Source of the DNA: Sphingomonas quercus
GTDB taxonomy: Bacteria; Pseudomonadota; Alphaproteobacteria; Sphingomonadales; Sphingomonadaceae
Direction: 5' to 3'
Assembly (NCBI RefSeq): GCF_018863195.1
Contig: NZ_JAHKRT010000005.1
Coordinates: forward strand, 248,001-312,000
Length of the DNA: 64,000 bases
Shown: in pieces, positions 57,174 to 64,000 of the stretch
How the letters are laid out: every line of letters begins with the position of its first letter
Numbering within the stretch: the first letter of the stretch is position 1
Program-made: the position numbers and the translations under genes
The notes under the pieces: generated by a model
Databases searched by the model: none
Told to the model about the DNA's origin: nothing
Seen by the model: only the letters and a program-made list of their open reading frames with translations

Positions 57174-57584
57174 ATGATGGCCTATATGGATTTCAACGCG
57201 GCCTATGCCGCACCCGCGCTGGTCGCCCCGGCGCCGCAGGCGGAGGAGGTGCTGGAGCGCACCGGCTTCTCGCCGCTCGAATGGAAGGTGATCGCGCTCG
57301 CCCATCGCGATCGGCTGAGCAGCCTCGCCGAGCCGGGGCCGCTCTCCCGCGCGTTGGGCAGCGTGTTCGGCCTCGGCACCAGCTCGCGCCTCGCCGATCC
57401 GAAGCTGGAGGCGGTGCGCCGCCTCGCCGTCCACGCCTGGCACAAGGGCTATGCCCTGCCGGTTTCCGAGCTTGAGGCCTTCAAGGCCGAGGGCTTCACC
57501 ATCGCACAGGCGGAGACGCTGCTGGCGAGCGTGGGCACCGCGCGCGCCACCCGCACCGCCCCCCGCCGGGAGCGCCTCGCATGA
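57174..57584 (+). CDS. Unknown 136-residue protein leading the efflux operon
   Basis: MMAYMDFNAAYAAPALVAPA..., with an Ala/Pro-rich start and a helical core: LSPLEWKVIALAHRDRLSSL-like segment near 33-52 (here FSPLEWKVIALAHRDRLSSL), SRLADPKLEAVRRLAVHAWH near 70-90 and VSELEAFKAEGFTIAQAETL near 97-116. No signal peptide or membrane segment, so it is cytoplasmic, unlike the rest of the operon. AAGGGG stands before the ATG pair; the end overlaps the adaptor start (ATGA), so it is translated with the pump. Function unknown. Confidence 0.75.
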   Translation: MMAYMDFNAAYAAPALVAPAPQAEEVLERTGFSPLEWKVIALAHRDRLSSLAEPGPLSRALGSVFGLGTSSRLADPKLEAVRRLAVHAWHKGYALPVSELEAFKAEGFTIAQAETLLASVGTARATRTAPRRERLA

Positions 57585-58864
57585 ACATGATCAGCCCGAT
57601 CGAAACCGGCGACAAGCGCTCGCTCGGCCAACAGGTCTCCGCGCTTCCCCGCTGGCAGCGCGGTGGCCTGGCCATCGTACCGCTGGCGGTGATCGCCGGC
57701 GTCGCCGTCCACTTCGCCGATCGGCCGCAGGCGGCGGTGGCCGCTCCGCCGCCGCCGAGCGTCACCGTCGCCAACCCGCTGGTCCGCGAAGTCAATGAAT
57801 GGGACGATTATATCGGCCGCTTCGCCCCCAGCCGCACGGTCGAGATCCGGCCGCGCGTGTCCGGCGAGGTGACGGCGGTGCATTTCCGCGACGGCGAGAT
57901 CGTCAAGCAGGGCCAGCTCCTCTTCACCATCGACCAGCGCCCGTTCAACGCCGCGCTGGCCGAGGCCAAGGCGAATGCCGCCTCCGCCCGCTCGGCGCTG
58001 GCGCTGGCGCGCGCCGATCTCGGCCGCGCCACCCGCCTGATCGACGACGAGGCGGTGTCCGCCGGGGAGGTCGACGCGCTGCGAGCCCGCGTCCAGGCTG
58101 CCGAGGCAGCGCTGGCGGCAGCCGAGGCGCGGGTTCGCTCGCGGGCACTGGATGTCGAATTCACCCAGGTGCGCGCGCCGATCGCCGGTCGCATCTCCGA
58201 TCGCCGCGTCGATCCCGGCAATCAGGTGGCCGGGGGCGAGGGCACCAGCGGCTCGCTGCTCACCACGATCAACGCGCTCGATCCGATCTATTTCACCTTC
58301 GACGGCTCGGAGGCGCTGTTCCTCAAGGCGCAGCGCAACCGTCGCGCCGATGGCGGCGCCGAGACCCCGGTCGAGATCCAGCTTCAGGACGAGACCAGCC
58401 ATCGCTGGAAGGGCAAGCTCGACTTCACCGACAACGGCCTCGATCCGCGCTCCGGCACGATCCGCGGCCGGGCGATCCTGCGCAACGCCGATTATTTCCT
58501 GACGCCGGGCATGTTCGGTAACATGCGGCTGGGCAATGCCGGCACGGTGAAGGCGCTGCTCGTGCCGGATGCCGCGATCCAGACCGACCAGGCGCGCAAG
58601 ACCCTGCTCGTCGTCGACGGCAAGGGCGTGGTCTCGGCCAAGCCCGTCGAGCTCGGCCCGGTCGTCGACGGCCTGCGCGTCATCCGCTCCGGCATTTCGC
58701 CGCAGGACCGCGTGGTCATCACCGGCACGCAGATGGCGATGCCCGGCAGCCCCGTCACCCCCCAGCCCGGCCGCATCACGCCTGACGCCCCGGCGTCGAC
58801 GGCGGCGTCCGGCGGCGATCTCTCCGTGCCGATCTCCAGCGAGGCGACGCTCGCCCAGCGCTGA
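57581..58864 (+). CDS. RND efflux periplasmic adaptor (MexE/AcrA-like)
   Basis: 427 residues. Membrane anchor at ~25-44 (QRGGLAIVPLAVIAGVAVHF), no lipobox; lipoyl motifs RVSGEVTAVHFRDGEIVKQG and VRAPIAGRISDRRVDPGNQV around a hairpin (~115-185), then beta-barrel domain (IQLQDETSHRWKGKLDFTDN) and membrane-proximal domain (DRVVITGTQMAMPGSPVTPQ). The VNEWDDYIGRFAPSRTVEIR start of the mature part is typical of MexE-like adaptors. Followed after 27 bases by its pump. Confidence 0.93.
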   Translation: MNMISPIETGDKRSLGQQVSALPRWQRGGLAIVPLAVIAGVAVHFADRPQAAVAAPPPPSVTVANPLVREVNEWDDYIGRFAPSRTVEIRPRVSGEVTAVHFRDGEIVKQGQLLFTIDQRPFNAALAEAKANAASARSALALARADLGRATRLIDDEAVSAGEVDALRARVQAAEAALAAAEARVRSRALDVEFTQVRAPIAGRISDRRVDPGNQVAGGEGTSGSLLTTINALDPIYFTFDGSEALFLKAQRNRRADGGAETPVEIQLQDETSHRWKGKLDFTDNGLDPRSGTIRGRAILRNADYFLTPGMFGNMRLGNAGTVKALLVPDAAIQTDQARKTLLVVDGKGVVSAKPVELGPVVDGLRVIRSGISPQDRVVITGTQMAMPGSPVTPQPGRITPDAPASTAASGGDLSVPISSEATLAQR

Positions 58865-58891
58865 TCCCATTTCTCCAGCAGGACGTTCTCC

Positions 58892-61800
58892 ATGCGCCTG
58901 TCCCGTTTCTTCATCACCCGGCCGATCTTCGCCGGGGTGATCGCGGTCGTCATCACGATCGTCGGCGCGTTGGCCTATCTCGGCCTGCCCGTCTCGCAAT
59001 ATCCCGACATCGTGCCGCCGACGGTCACGGTGTCCGCCCAATATCCCGGCGCTTCGGCGGAGACGGTGGCCGAAACGGTCGCCGCCCCGATCGAACAGGA
59101 GATCAACGGCGTCGATAACATGCTCTACCAGTCGTCCCAGTCGACCGGCGACGGCAAGCTGACGATCACCGTCACCTTCAAGATCGGCACCGATCTCGAT
59201 GCCGCGCAGGTGCTGGTGCAGAACCGCGTCGCCGTGGCGCTGCCCCGCCTGCCGCAGGAAGTGCAGCGTTTCGGCGTGGTGACGCGCAAGACGTCGCCGG
59301 ACTTCCTGTTGGTCGTCAATCTCGTCTCGCCCGACAACTCGCTCGATCGCGGTTACATCTCCAACTACGCGCTGACCCAGGTGCGTGACCGGCTGTCGCG
59401 CATCGACGGCGTCGGCGATGTCCAGCTGTTCGGCTCGCGCGATTATTCGATGCGGGTGTGGATCGATCCGGGCCGCGCCGCCGCGCTCAACCTGACCGCG
59501 GGCGACGTCGTCGCGGCGCTGCGTGCCCAGAATGTGCAGGTCGCCGCCGGCACGCTCGGCCAGCCCCCCTATGCGCAGGGCAACGCCTTCCAGCTCAACG
59601 TCGAGACGCAGGGGCGCCTCGTCGATCCCAAGCAGTTCGCCGACGTGGTGATCCGCTCCGACCCCGACGGCCGCCAGGTCAAGGTATCGGACGTGGCGCG
59701 CGTCGAACTGGGCGCCCAGGATTACGGCTCCAACACCTATCTCAGCGGCAAGCCGACGGTGATCGTAGCCGTCTTCCAGCGGCCCGGCTCCAACGCGCTC
59801 GCCGCCGCCGAGGGCGTCCAGACCGAGATGAAGGCGATGTCCGCCAAGTTCCCCAAGGGGCTGGAATACAAGGTCATCTACAACCCCACCGAGTTCATCA
59901 GCCAGTCCATCGATGCGGTGAAGCACACCCTTTTCGAGGCGGTGATCCTGGTGGTGCTGGTGATCATTGTCTTCCTGCAGAAGTGGCGGGCGGCGATCAT
60001 CCCGGTGGTGGCGATCCCGGTGTCGCTGATCGGCACCTTCACGATGCTGGCGGCGCTGGGCTATTCGCTCAACAACCTGTCGCTGTTCGGCATGGTGCTG
60101 GCGATCGGCATCGTCGTCGACGACGCGATCGTCGTCGTCGAGAATGTCGAACGCAATCTCGAGCATGGCCTGTCGCCGCTCGAAGCCGCCCGGACGTCGA
60201 TGGACGAAGTGTCGGCGGCGCTGGTGGCGATCGTGCTGGTGCTCTGCGCGGTGTTCGTGCCGACCCTGTTCCTGACCGGCATGTCGGGCGCCTTCTACAA
60301 GCAGTTTGCGGTGACGATCTCGACCGCGACGATCATCTCTCTGATCCTGTCGCTCACCCTCTCTCCGGCGCTGGCGGCGATGCTGCTGCGTCGCCACGAG
60401 GACGTCAGCAATGCCTCGCGGCTCACCCGCGCGGTGCGTGCTGCCGGCGACCGCTTCAATCGCGGGTTCGACCGGATGGGCAACGCCTATGCCCGTCTCA
60501 CCCGCCGGCTGGTAACGATGCCGCGGCGGATGATGGCGGTCTATGCCGGCCTCATCGCGCTCACCGGCGCGGTGTTCTGGGTGACGCCGACCGGCTTCAT
60601 CCCGGCGCAGGACCAGGGCTATTTCCTCACCGTCATCCAGCTGCCGCCGGGCTCCTCGGTGGAGCGCACCGACGCGGTGATGCGCAAGGTCGCCCAGCGC
60701 ATCCTGCCGATCGCCGGCATCAAGGGCTCGGTGATGCTGGCCGGCTTCGACGGCCCGTCCCAGACGCTCGCACCCAACGCCGCCGCCGCCTATTTCCCGC
60801 TCAAATCCTTCGAGGAGCGCGAGAAGCTCGGCGTCAGCTTCGCCCAAATCATGGACGAGGCGCGCAAGGCCACCGCCGACATCAACGAGGCGCGGCTGAT
60901 GATCGTGCCGCCGCCGCTCATCCAGGGCATCGGTTCGGCCGGCGGCTATCGCCTGATGGTCCAGGACCAGAGCGGCAATGGCTATAACGCGCTCGGCAAG
61001 GAGAGCTACGGCCTGATCGGCAAGGCCAACCAGACCAAGGGCCTCGCTCAGGTCTATACCTTCTTCGACACCGCCACGCCGCGCATCTTCGCCGACGTCG
61101 ATCGCAAGAAAGCCAATCTGCTCGGCGTGCCGCCGGAGCGCGTGTTCGAGGCGCTGCAGGTCTATCTCGGCTCGGTCTTCGTCAATGATTTCAACCTGCT
61201 CGGCCGAACCTACCGGGTGACAGCGCAGGCCGACGCGCCGTTCCGCAACACCACCGCCGACATCGCCAACCTCAAGACCCGCTCCAATTCGGGGGCGATG
61301 GTGCCGATCGGGTCGGTCTCCACCTTCCAGGACAAGACGGGTCCGTATCGCGTGGTGCGTTACAACCTGTTCCCCGCCGTGGAGGTCGATGGCGACACCG
61401 CGCCGGGCTATTCCTCCGGCCAGTCGCTGGTCGCGATGGAGAAGCTCGCCGACGAGCTGCCGCGCGGCTATGGCCATGAATGGACCGGCATCGCCTTCCA
61501 GCAGAAGGCCGCCGGCAGCACCGCCGCCCTCGTTTTCGTGATGGCCGTGGTGTTCGTGTTCCTCGTGCTGGCCGCCCAGTATGAGAGCCTGACCTTGCCG
61601 CTCGCGATCATCCTGATCGTGCCGATGTGCCTGCTGGCCGCCATGGCCGGGGTCAATCTGCGCGGGATGGACAACAACGTGCTGACCCAGATCGGCCTCG
61701 TCGTGCTGATCGCGCTCGCCGCCAAGAACGCCATTCTGGTGGTCGAGTTCGCCAAGCAGGCCGAGGAGCAGGAGGGGCTGAGCCCGGTGGAGGCCGCGGT

Positions 61801-62065
61801 GCAGGCCGCACGCACCCGCCTGCGCCCGATCCTGATGACCAGCTTCGCCTTCATCCTCGGCGCGGTGCCGCTGGTGATCGCGCAGGGCGCGGGCGCCGAG
61901 CTTCGTCAGGCGCTGGGCACGGCGGTGTTCTTCGGCATGATCGGGGTGACCGGCTTCGGCCTGATCTTCACCCCGACCTTCTACGTCGTCTGCCGGGCGC
62001 TCGCCCTGCGGCTTTCCCGCCGCAGAGGCCGCGCCGCCCCGGCCGCCCTGCAACCCGCAGAATAA
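58892..62065 (+). CDS. RND efflux permease (MexF/AcrB-like, HAE-1)
   Basis: 1057 residues, 12 membrane segments. Begins MRLSRFFITRPIFAGVIAVV, with the proton-relay aspartates in GIVVDDAIVVVENVERNLEH near residue 405, FIPAQDQGYFLTVIQLPPGS after the seventh segment, and GLVVLIALAAKNAILVVEFA near 935. The sequence matches the multidrug class (MexF, AcrB) exporting hydrophobic or aromatic compounds from periplasm and inner-membrane outer leaflet. AGGACG is a weak ribosome site; coupling to the adaptor is likely. Confidence 0.96.
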   Translation: MRLSRFFITRPIFAGVIAVVITIVGALAYLGLPVSQYPDIVPPTVTVSAQYPGASAETVAETVAAPIEQEINGVDNMLYQSSQSTGDGKLTITVTFKIGTDLDAAQVLVQNRVAVALPRLPQEVQRFGVVTRKTSPDFLLVVNLVSPDNSLDRGYISNYALTQVRDRLSRIDGVGDVQLFGSRDYSMRVWIDPGRAAALNLTAGDVVAALRAQNVQVAAGTLGQPPYAQGNAFQLNVETQGRLVDPKQFADVVIRSDPDGRQVKVSDVARVELGAQDYGSNTYLSGKPTVIVAVFQRPGSNALAAAEGVQTEMKAMSAKFPKGLEYKVIYNPTEFISQSIDAVKHTLFEAVILVVLVIIVFLQKWRAAIIPVVAIPVSLIGTFTMLAALGYSLNNLSLFGMVLAIGIVVDDAIVVVENVERNLEHGLSPLEAARTSMDEVSAALVAIVLVLCAVFVPTLFLTGMSGAFYKQFAVTISTATIISLILSLTLSPALAAMLLRRHEDVSNASRLTRAVRAAGDRFNRGFDRMGNAYARLTRRLVTMPRRMMAVYAGLIALTGAVFWVTPTGFIPAQDQGYFLTVIQLPPGSSVERTDAVMRKVAQRILPIAGIKGSVMLAGFDGPSQTLAPNAAAAYFPLKSFEEREKLGVSFAQIMDEARKATADINEARLMIVPPPLIQGIGSAGGYRLMVQDQSGNGYNALGKESYGLIGKANQTKGLAQVYTFFDTATPRIFADVDRKKANLLGVPPERVFEALQVYLGSVFVNDFNLLGRTYRVTAQADAPFRNTTADIANLKTRSNSGAMVPIGSVSTFQDKTGPYRVVRYNLFPAVEVDGDTAPGYSSGQSLVAMEKLADELPRGYGHEWTGIAFQQKAAGSTAALVFVMAVVFVFLVLAAQYESLTLPLAIILIVPMCLLAAMAGVNLRGMDNNVLTQIGLVVLIALAAKNAILVVEFAKQAEEQEGLSPVEAAVQAARTRLRPILMTSFAFILGAVPLVIAQGAGAELRQALGTAVFFGMIGVTGFGLIFTPTFYVVCRALALRLSRRRGRAAPAALQPAE

Positions 62066-62079
62066 AGGAGAGGCCGGCC

Positions 62080-63534
62080 ATGAAGCTCGCCCTGCTCTTC
62101 CCCACCGTGTCGGCGCTGGCGCTTGCCGCGTGCGCCGCCGGTCCCGACTATGTCGCCTCCACGCCGAGCGCGCGGGCGGCCGCGCCCTTCGTCTCGGCCG
62201 AGCCCGCCGTCGCCGATGCCGCCTCGCCCGCCGCCGAGCAATGGTGGCGGCTCTACAATGACCCGGTGCTGGACGGGCTCGTTCAGGACGCGCTCGCCGC
62301 CAATACCGACCTGCGCGTGGCCATCGCCCGGCTGGACCGCGCCCGCGCCGCATTGCGCGAGGTGCGCTCGGATCGGCTGCCGAGCACCAGTGTCGGCGCC
62401 AGCACCAATTATGGCCGCCTGCCCCAGCAGCAGCGCCAGCCCGGCGCCGATGTCGAGGACTGGCAGGTCGATGCCGGCCTCAGCGTGGCCTATGAGGTCG
62501 ATCTGTTCGGCCGCGTCCGCCGCAATATCGAGGCGGCGCGCGGCGATCTCGCCGCCACCCAGGCCGATACCGATGCGGTGCGCGTCGCGGTCGTCGCCGA
62601 GACGACGCGGGCCTATGCCGACGCGGCGTCCGCCGCCGAGCGGCTGGAGGTGGCGCAAAATGTCGTCGATCTGCTCGATCAGTCCGTCACGCTCACCGGC
62701 AAACGCTTCGAGGCCGGCCGCGCCACCCGACTCGACGTCACCCGCATCGCGGCGCTGCGCGACCAGCGTCGCGCCGCGATCCCGCCGCTTCAGGCCGATC
62801 GCCAGGCGGCGCTGTTCCGCCTCGCCACGCTGACCGGCCGCGCCCCGCAGGATCTGCCGGCCACCGCCTCCGCCCGCACGACCATCCCCCTCGTCGCCCA
62901 GCCGATCCCGGTCGGCGACGGCGCCGCGCTCCTCGCCCGCCGGCCGGACGTGCGCGCCGCCGAGCGGCGGCTGGCCGCGAACACGGCGCGCATTGGCGTC
63001 GCCACCGCCGCCCTCTATCCGCGCATCTCTCTGGGCGGATCGATCGGCTCGACCGGCGCCGGTTTCGGCGATTTCCTGGGCGGCGGCCCGTTGCGCTGGC
63101 TGCTCGGCCCGCTGATCAGCTGGAATTTCCCCAATCAGGAAGTCGCCCGCGCCCGCATCGCCGCGGCGGAGGCCGATACCCGCGGCGCGCTCGCCAGTTT
63201 CGACGGCACCGTGCTGCGCGCCTTGCAGGAGACGGAGACGGCGCTCTCCGCCTACGCCCGCGCGATCGACCGGCAGGCGGCGCTGACCTCGGCTCGCGAC
63301 GAAGCGGCGACCTCCGTCCGCATCGTCCGCGCCCGTCAGCGCGAAGGCACCGTCGACTTCCTCGACGTGCTGGATGCCGAGCGCACCTTCGCCGACACGC
63401 AAGCCGATCTCGCCGCCGCCGATGCCCGCATCACCTCCGCGCAGATCGACCTGTTCCGGGCGCTGGGCGGCGGCTGGCAGGCGCAATCCGGTCAGACCGC
63501 CGAGAGGTCGAATCCCACCCATCCTCTCGGCTGA
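62080..63534 (+). CDS. NodT-family outer-membrane efflux lipoprotein (efflux operon)
   Basis: 484 residues. Lipoprotein signal MKLALLFPTVSALALAACAA with cysteine 18, then two OEP repeats (EQWWRLYNDPVLDGLVQDAL, VAYEVDLFGRVRRNIEAARG, LARRPDVRAAERRLAANTAR, REGTVDFLDVLDAERTFADT). It completes the tripartite pump with the two genes before it. AAAGGAG site seven to eight bases upstream of the ATG. A hairpin closes the operon. Confidence 0.95.
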   Translation: MKLALLFPTVSALALAACAAGPDYVASTPSARAAAPFVSAEPAVADAASPAAEQWWRLYNDPVLDGLVQDALAANTDLRVAIARLDRARAALREVRSDRLPSTSVGASTNYGRLPQQQRQPGADVEDWQVDAGLSVAYEVDLFGRVRRNIEAARGDLAATQADTDAVRVAVVAETTRAYADAASAAERLEVAQNVVDLLDQSVTLTGKRFEAGRATRLDVTRIAALRDQRRAAIPPLQADRQAALFRLATLTGRAPQDLPATASARTTIPLVAQPIPVGDGAALLARRPDVRAAERRLAANTARIGVATAALYPRISLGGSIGSTGAGFGDFLGGGPLRWLLGPLISWNFPNQEVARARIAAAEADTRGALASFDGTVLRALQETETALSAYARAIDRQAALTSARDEAATSVRIVRARQREGTVDFLDVLDAERTFADTQADLAAADARITSAQIDLFRALGGGWQAQSGQTAERSNPTHPLG

Positions 63535-63540
63535 GTCTGC

Positions 63541-63576
63541 GGGAGCGGCGCCGGCCTCGATGGCGGCGCCGCTCCC
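63541..63576 (+). terminator. Hairpin after the efflux operon
   Basis: GGGAGCGGCGCC and GGCGCCGCTCCC form a perfect 12-bp stem with a 12-base loop, seven bases after the stop of the channel gene. No T run follows (GATCATTGCC), so it may act with Rho or as an mRNA end-stabiliser. The following ~110 bases have a lower-GC patch (TTGCTTTCAATCAAGC) that probably contains the promoter of the Lrp-type gene. Confidence 0.6.
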
Positions 63577-63684
63577 GATCATTGCCTGCTTGTAACGAAA
63601 AGCATCTACGGCATTGCCTTGCGTGTCATTTCTCGACAGGTTTCGCATTCCGTCTGTTGCTTTCAATCAAGCGAGGTTCCGTTC

Positions 63685-64000
63685 GTGGACGATTCCGGCC
63701 TGACCATTATTGATTCCACCGACTATCGCATCCTTCGCGAACTCACCCGCGATGGGCGCGCGTCCGATGTCGCGCTTGGCGAGCGCGTCCATCTGTCCAG
63801 CACCGCGGCCGCGCGCCGCCGCAAGATCCTGGAGGAGCGCGGCGCCGTCACCGGCTATACCGCCAATCTCGACATGGGCCGACTCGGCTTCGGGATCACG
63901 GTGATGGTCGCGATCGAGCTGATGACCCAGGCCGAGCAGGCGCTGCTCGAATTCGAGGCGGCGGCGGTCAAATGCCCGTCAATGTCCTATTGCGCCTTCG
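63685..64000 (+). CDS. Lrp/AsnC family regulator (partial)
   Basis: 105 codons are visible before the window ends. GTG at 63685 with GCGAGG upstream gives VDDSGLTIIDSTDYRILREL and the AsnC-type HTH (SDVALGERVHLSSTAAARRR, KILEERGAVTGYTANLDMGR), then the start of the RAM effector domain (GFGITVMVAIELMTQAEQAL). Lrp-type regulators respond to amino acids and often control the neighbouring gene, here outside the window. The efflux genes before it are separated by a hairpin. Confidence 0.88.
   Translation, partial: MDDSGLTIIDSTDYRILRELTRDGRASDVALGERVHLSSTAAARRRKILEERGAVTGYTANLDMGRLGFGITVMVAIELMTQAEQALLEFEAAAVKCPSMSYCAF

Noticed and set aside
60000-60300. Repeat-like GATCGTCGTCG run in the RND gene
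   Set aside because: It encodes the conserved VVDDAIVVVEN segment of RND pumps; codon-driven, not a separate element.
57449-62353. Minus-strand open frame of 1634 codons opposite the RND pump
   Set aside because: Antisense to an intact adaptor and RND permease with low-complexity composition; not a gene.
1-64000. tRNA, rRNA, CRISPR arrays, insertion sequences, riboswitches
   Set aside because: Intergenic spaces were read for cloverleaf sequences, regular repeats and transposase or riboswitch features; none was found that I could support. A covariance-model scan would be more sensitive.

Overview
The window reads as chromosomal DNA of a high-GC alphaproteobacterium, most likely of the order Sphingomonadales. 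This rests on a protein with a PEPxxWA-CTERM sorting tail, a DUF6456 protein, S9 with an Ala/Pro-rich N-terminal extension, a GTA-type cluster with extra genes, and dispersed palindromes of the TGCTGAA...TTCAGCA and CCCCGGA...TCCGGGG types. No rRNA, tRNA, CRISPR array, transposase or integrase was found. Very long ORFs opposite real genes are GC-rich shadows.

Layout. (1) 1-13,990, minus strand: a gene transfer agent (GTA) cluster in the classical RcGTA order: small terminase, large terminase, two small ORFs, portal, a small membrane ORF, prohead protease, capsid, a probable head-spike pair, connector, head-tail adaptor, a small ORF, DUF3168, major tail protein, two tail chaperones, tape measure, a DUF2460 fusion, DUF2163 and an NlpC/P60 peptidase cut by the window edge. 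The portal frame is broken by one base. Upstream of the first gene lie a TTGACA promoter, two palindromes and an intrinsic-terminator-like hairpin. (2) 14.2-25.5 kb: DJ-1/PfpI protein, GNAT, ABC-F ATPase, PEP-CTERM protein, AMP nucleosidase, a divergent DUF6456/XRE pair (candidate GTA switch), Zur/MerC, heme A synthase, CutA, ribosomal L13-S9, and a GH19 endolysin-like enzyme. (3) 25.6-37.6 kb: membrane protein, LpxO-like hydroxylase, RF3, ProA, NadD-RsfS-RlmH, EnvC-like factor, CtpA, DsbB, Coq7, GNAT, DsrE. (4) 37.7-44.1 kb: valine/isobutyrate catabolism operon with a divergent LysR regulator. (5) 44.1-55.3 kb: a six-gene operon joining a MacAB-type exporter to its own two-component system, then an RND pump pair. 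(6) 55.6-63.5 kb: DUF1993, a TetR regulator with three ATACC...GGTAT operators, and the efflux operon it probably controls (unknown small protein, adaptor, RND pump, outer-membrane channel). (7) 63,685-end: start of an Lrp/AsnC regulator.

The most interesting candidate system is the GTA locus as a possible regulated unit: structural cluster, promoter with paired palindromes, a leader hairpin and a post-capsid hairpin that would require read-through, a nearby repressor/DUF6456 pair, and a nearby lysis-type enzyme whose upstream region shares an 11-base motif (one mismatch) with the repressor's intergenic region. The structural part is well supported; the regulatory links are inference.
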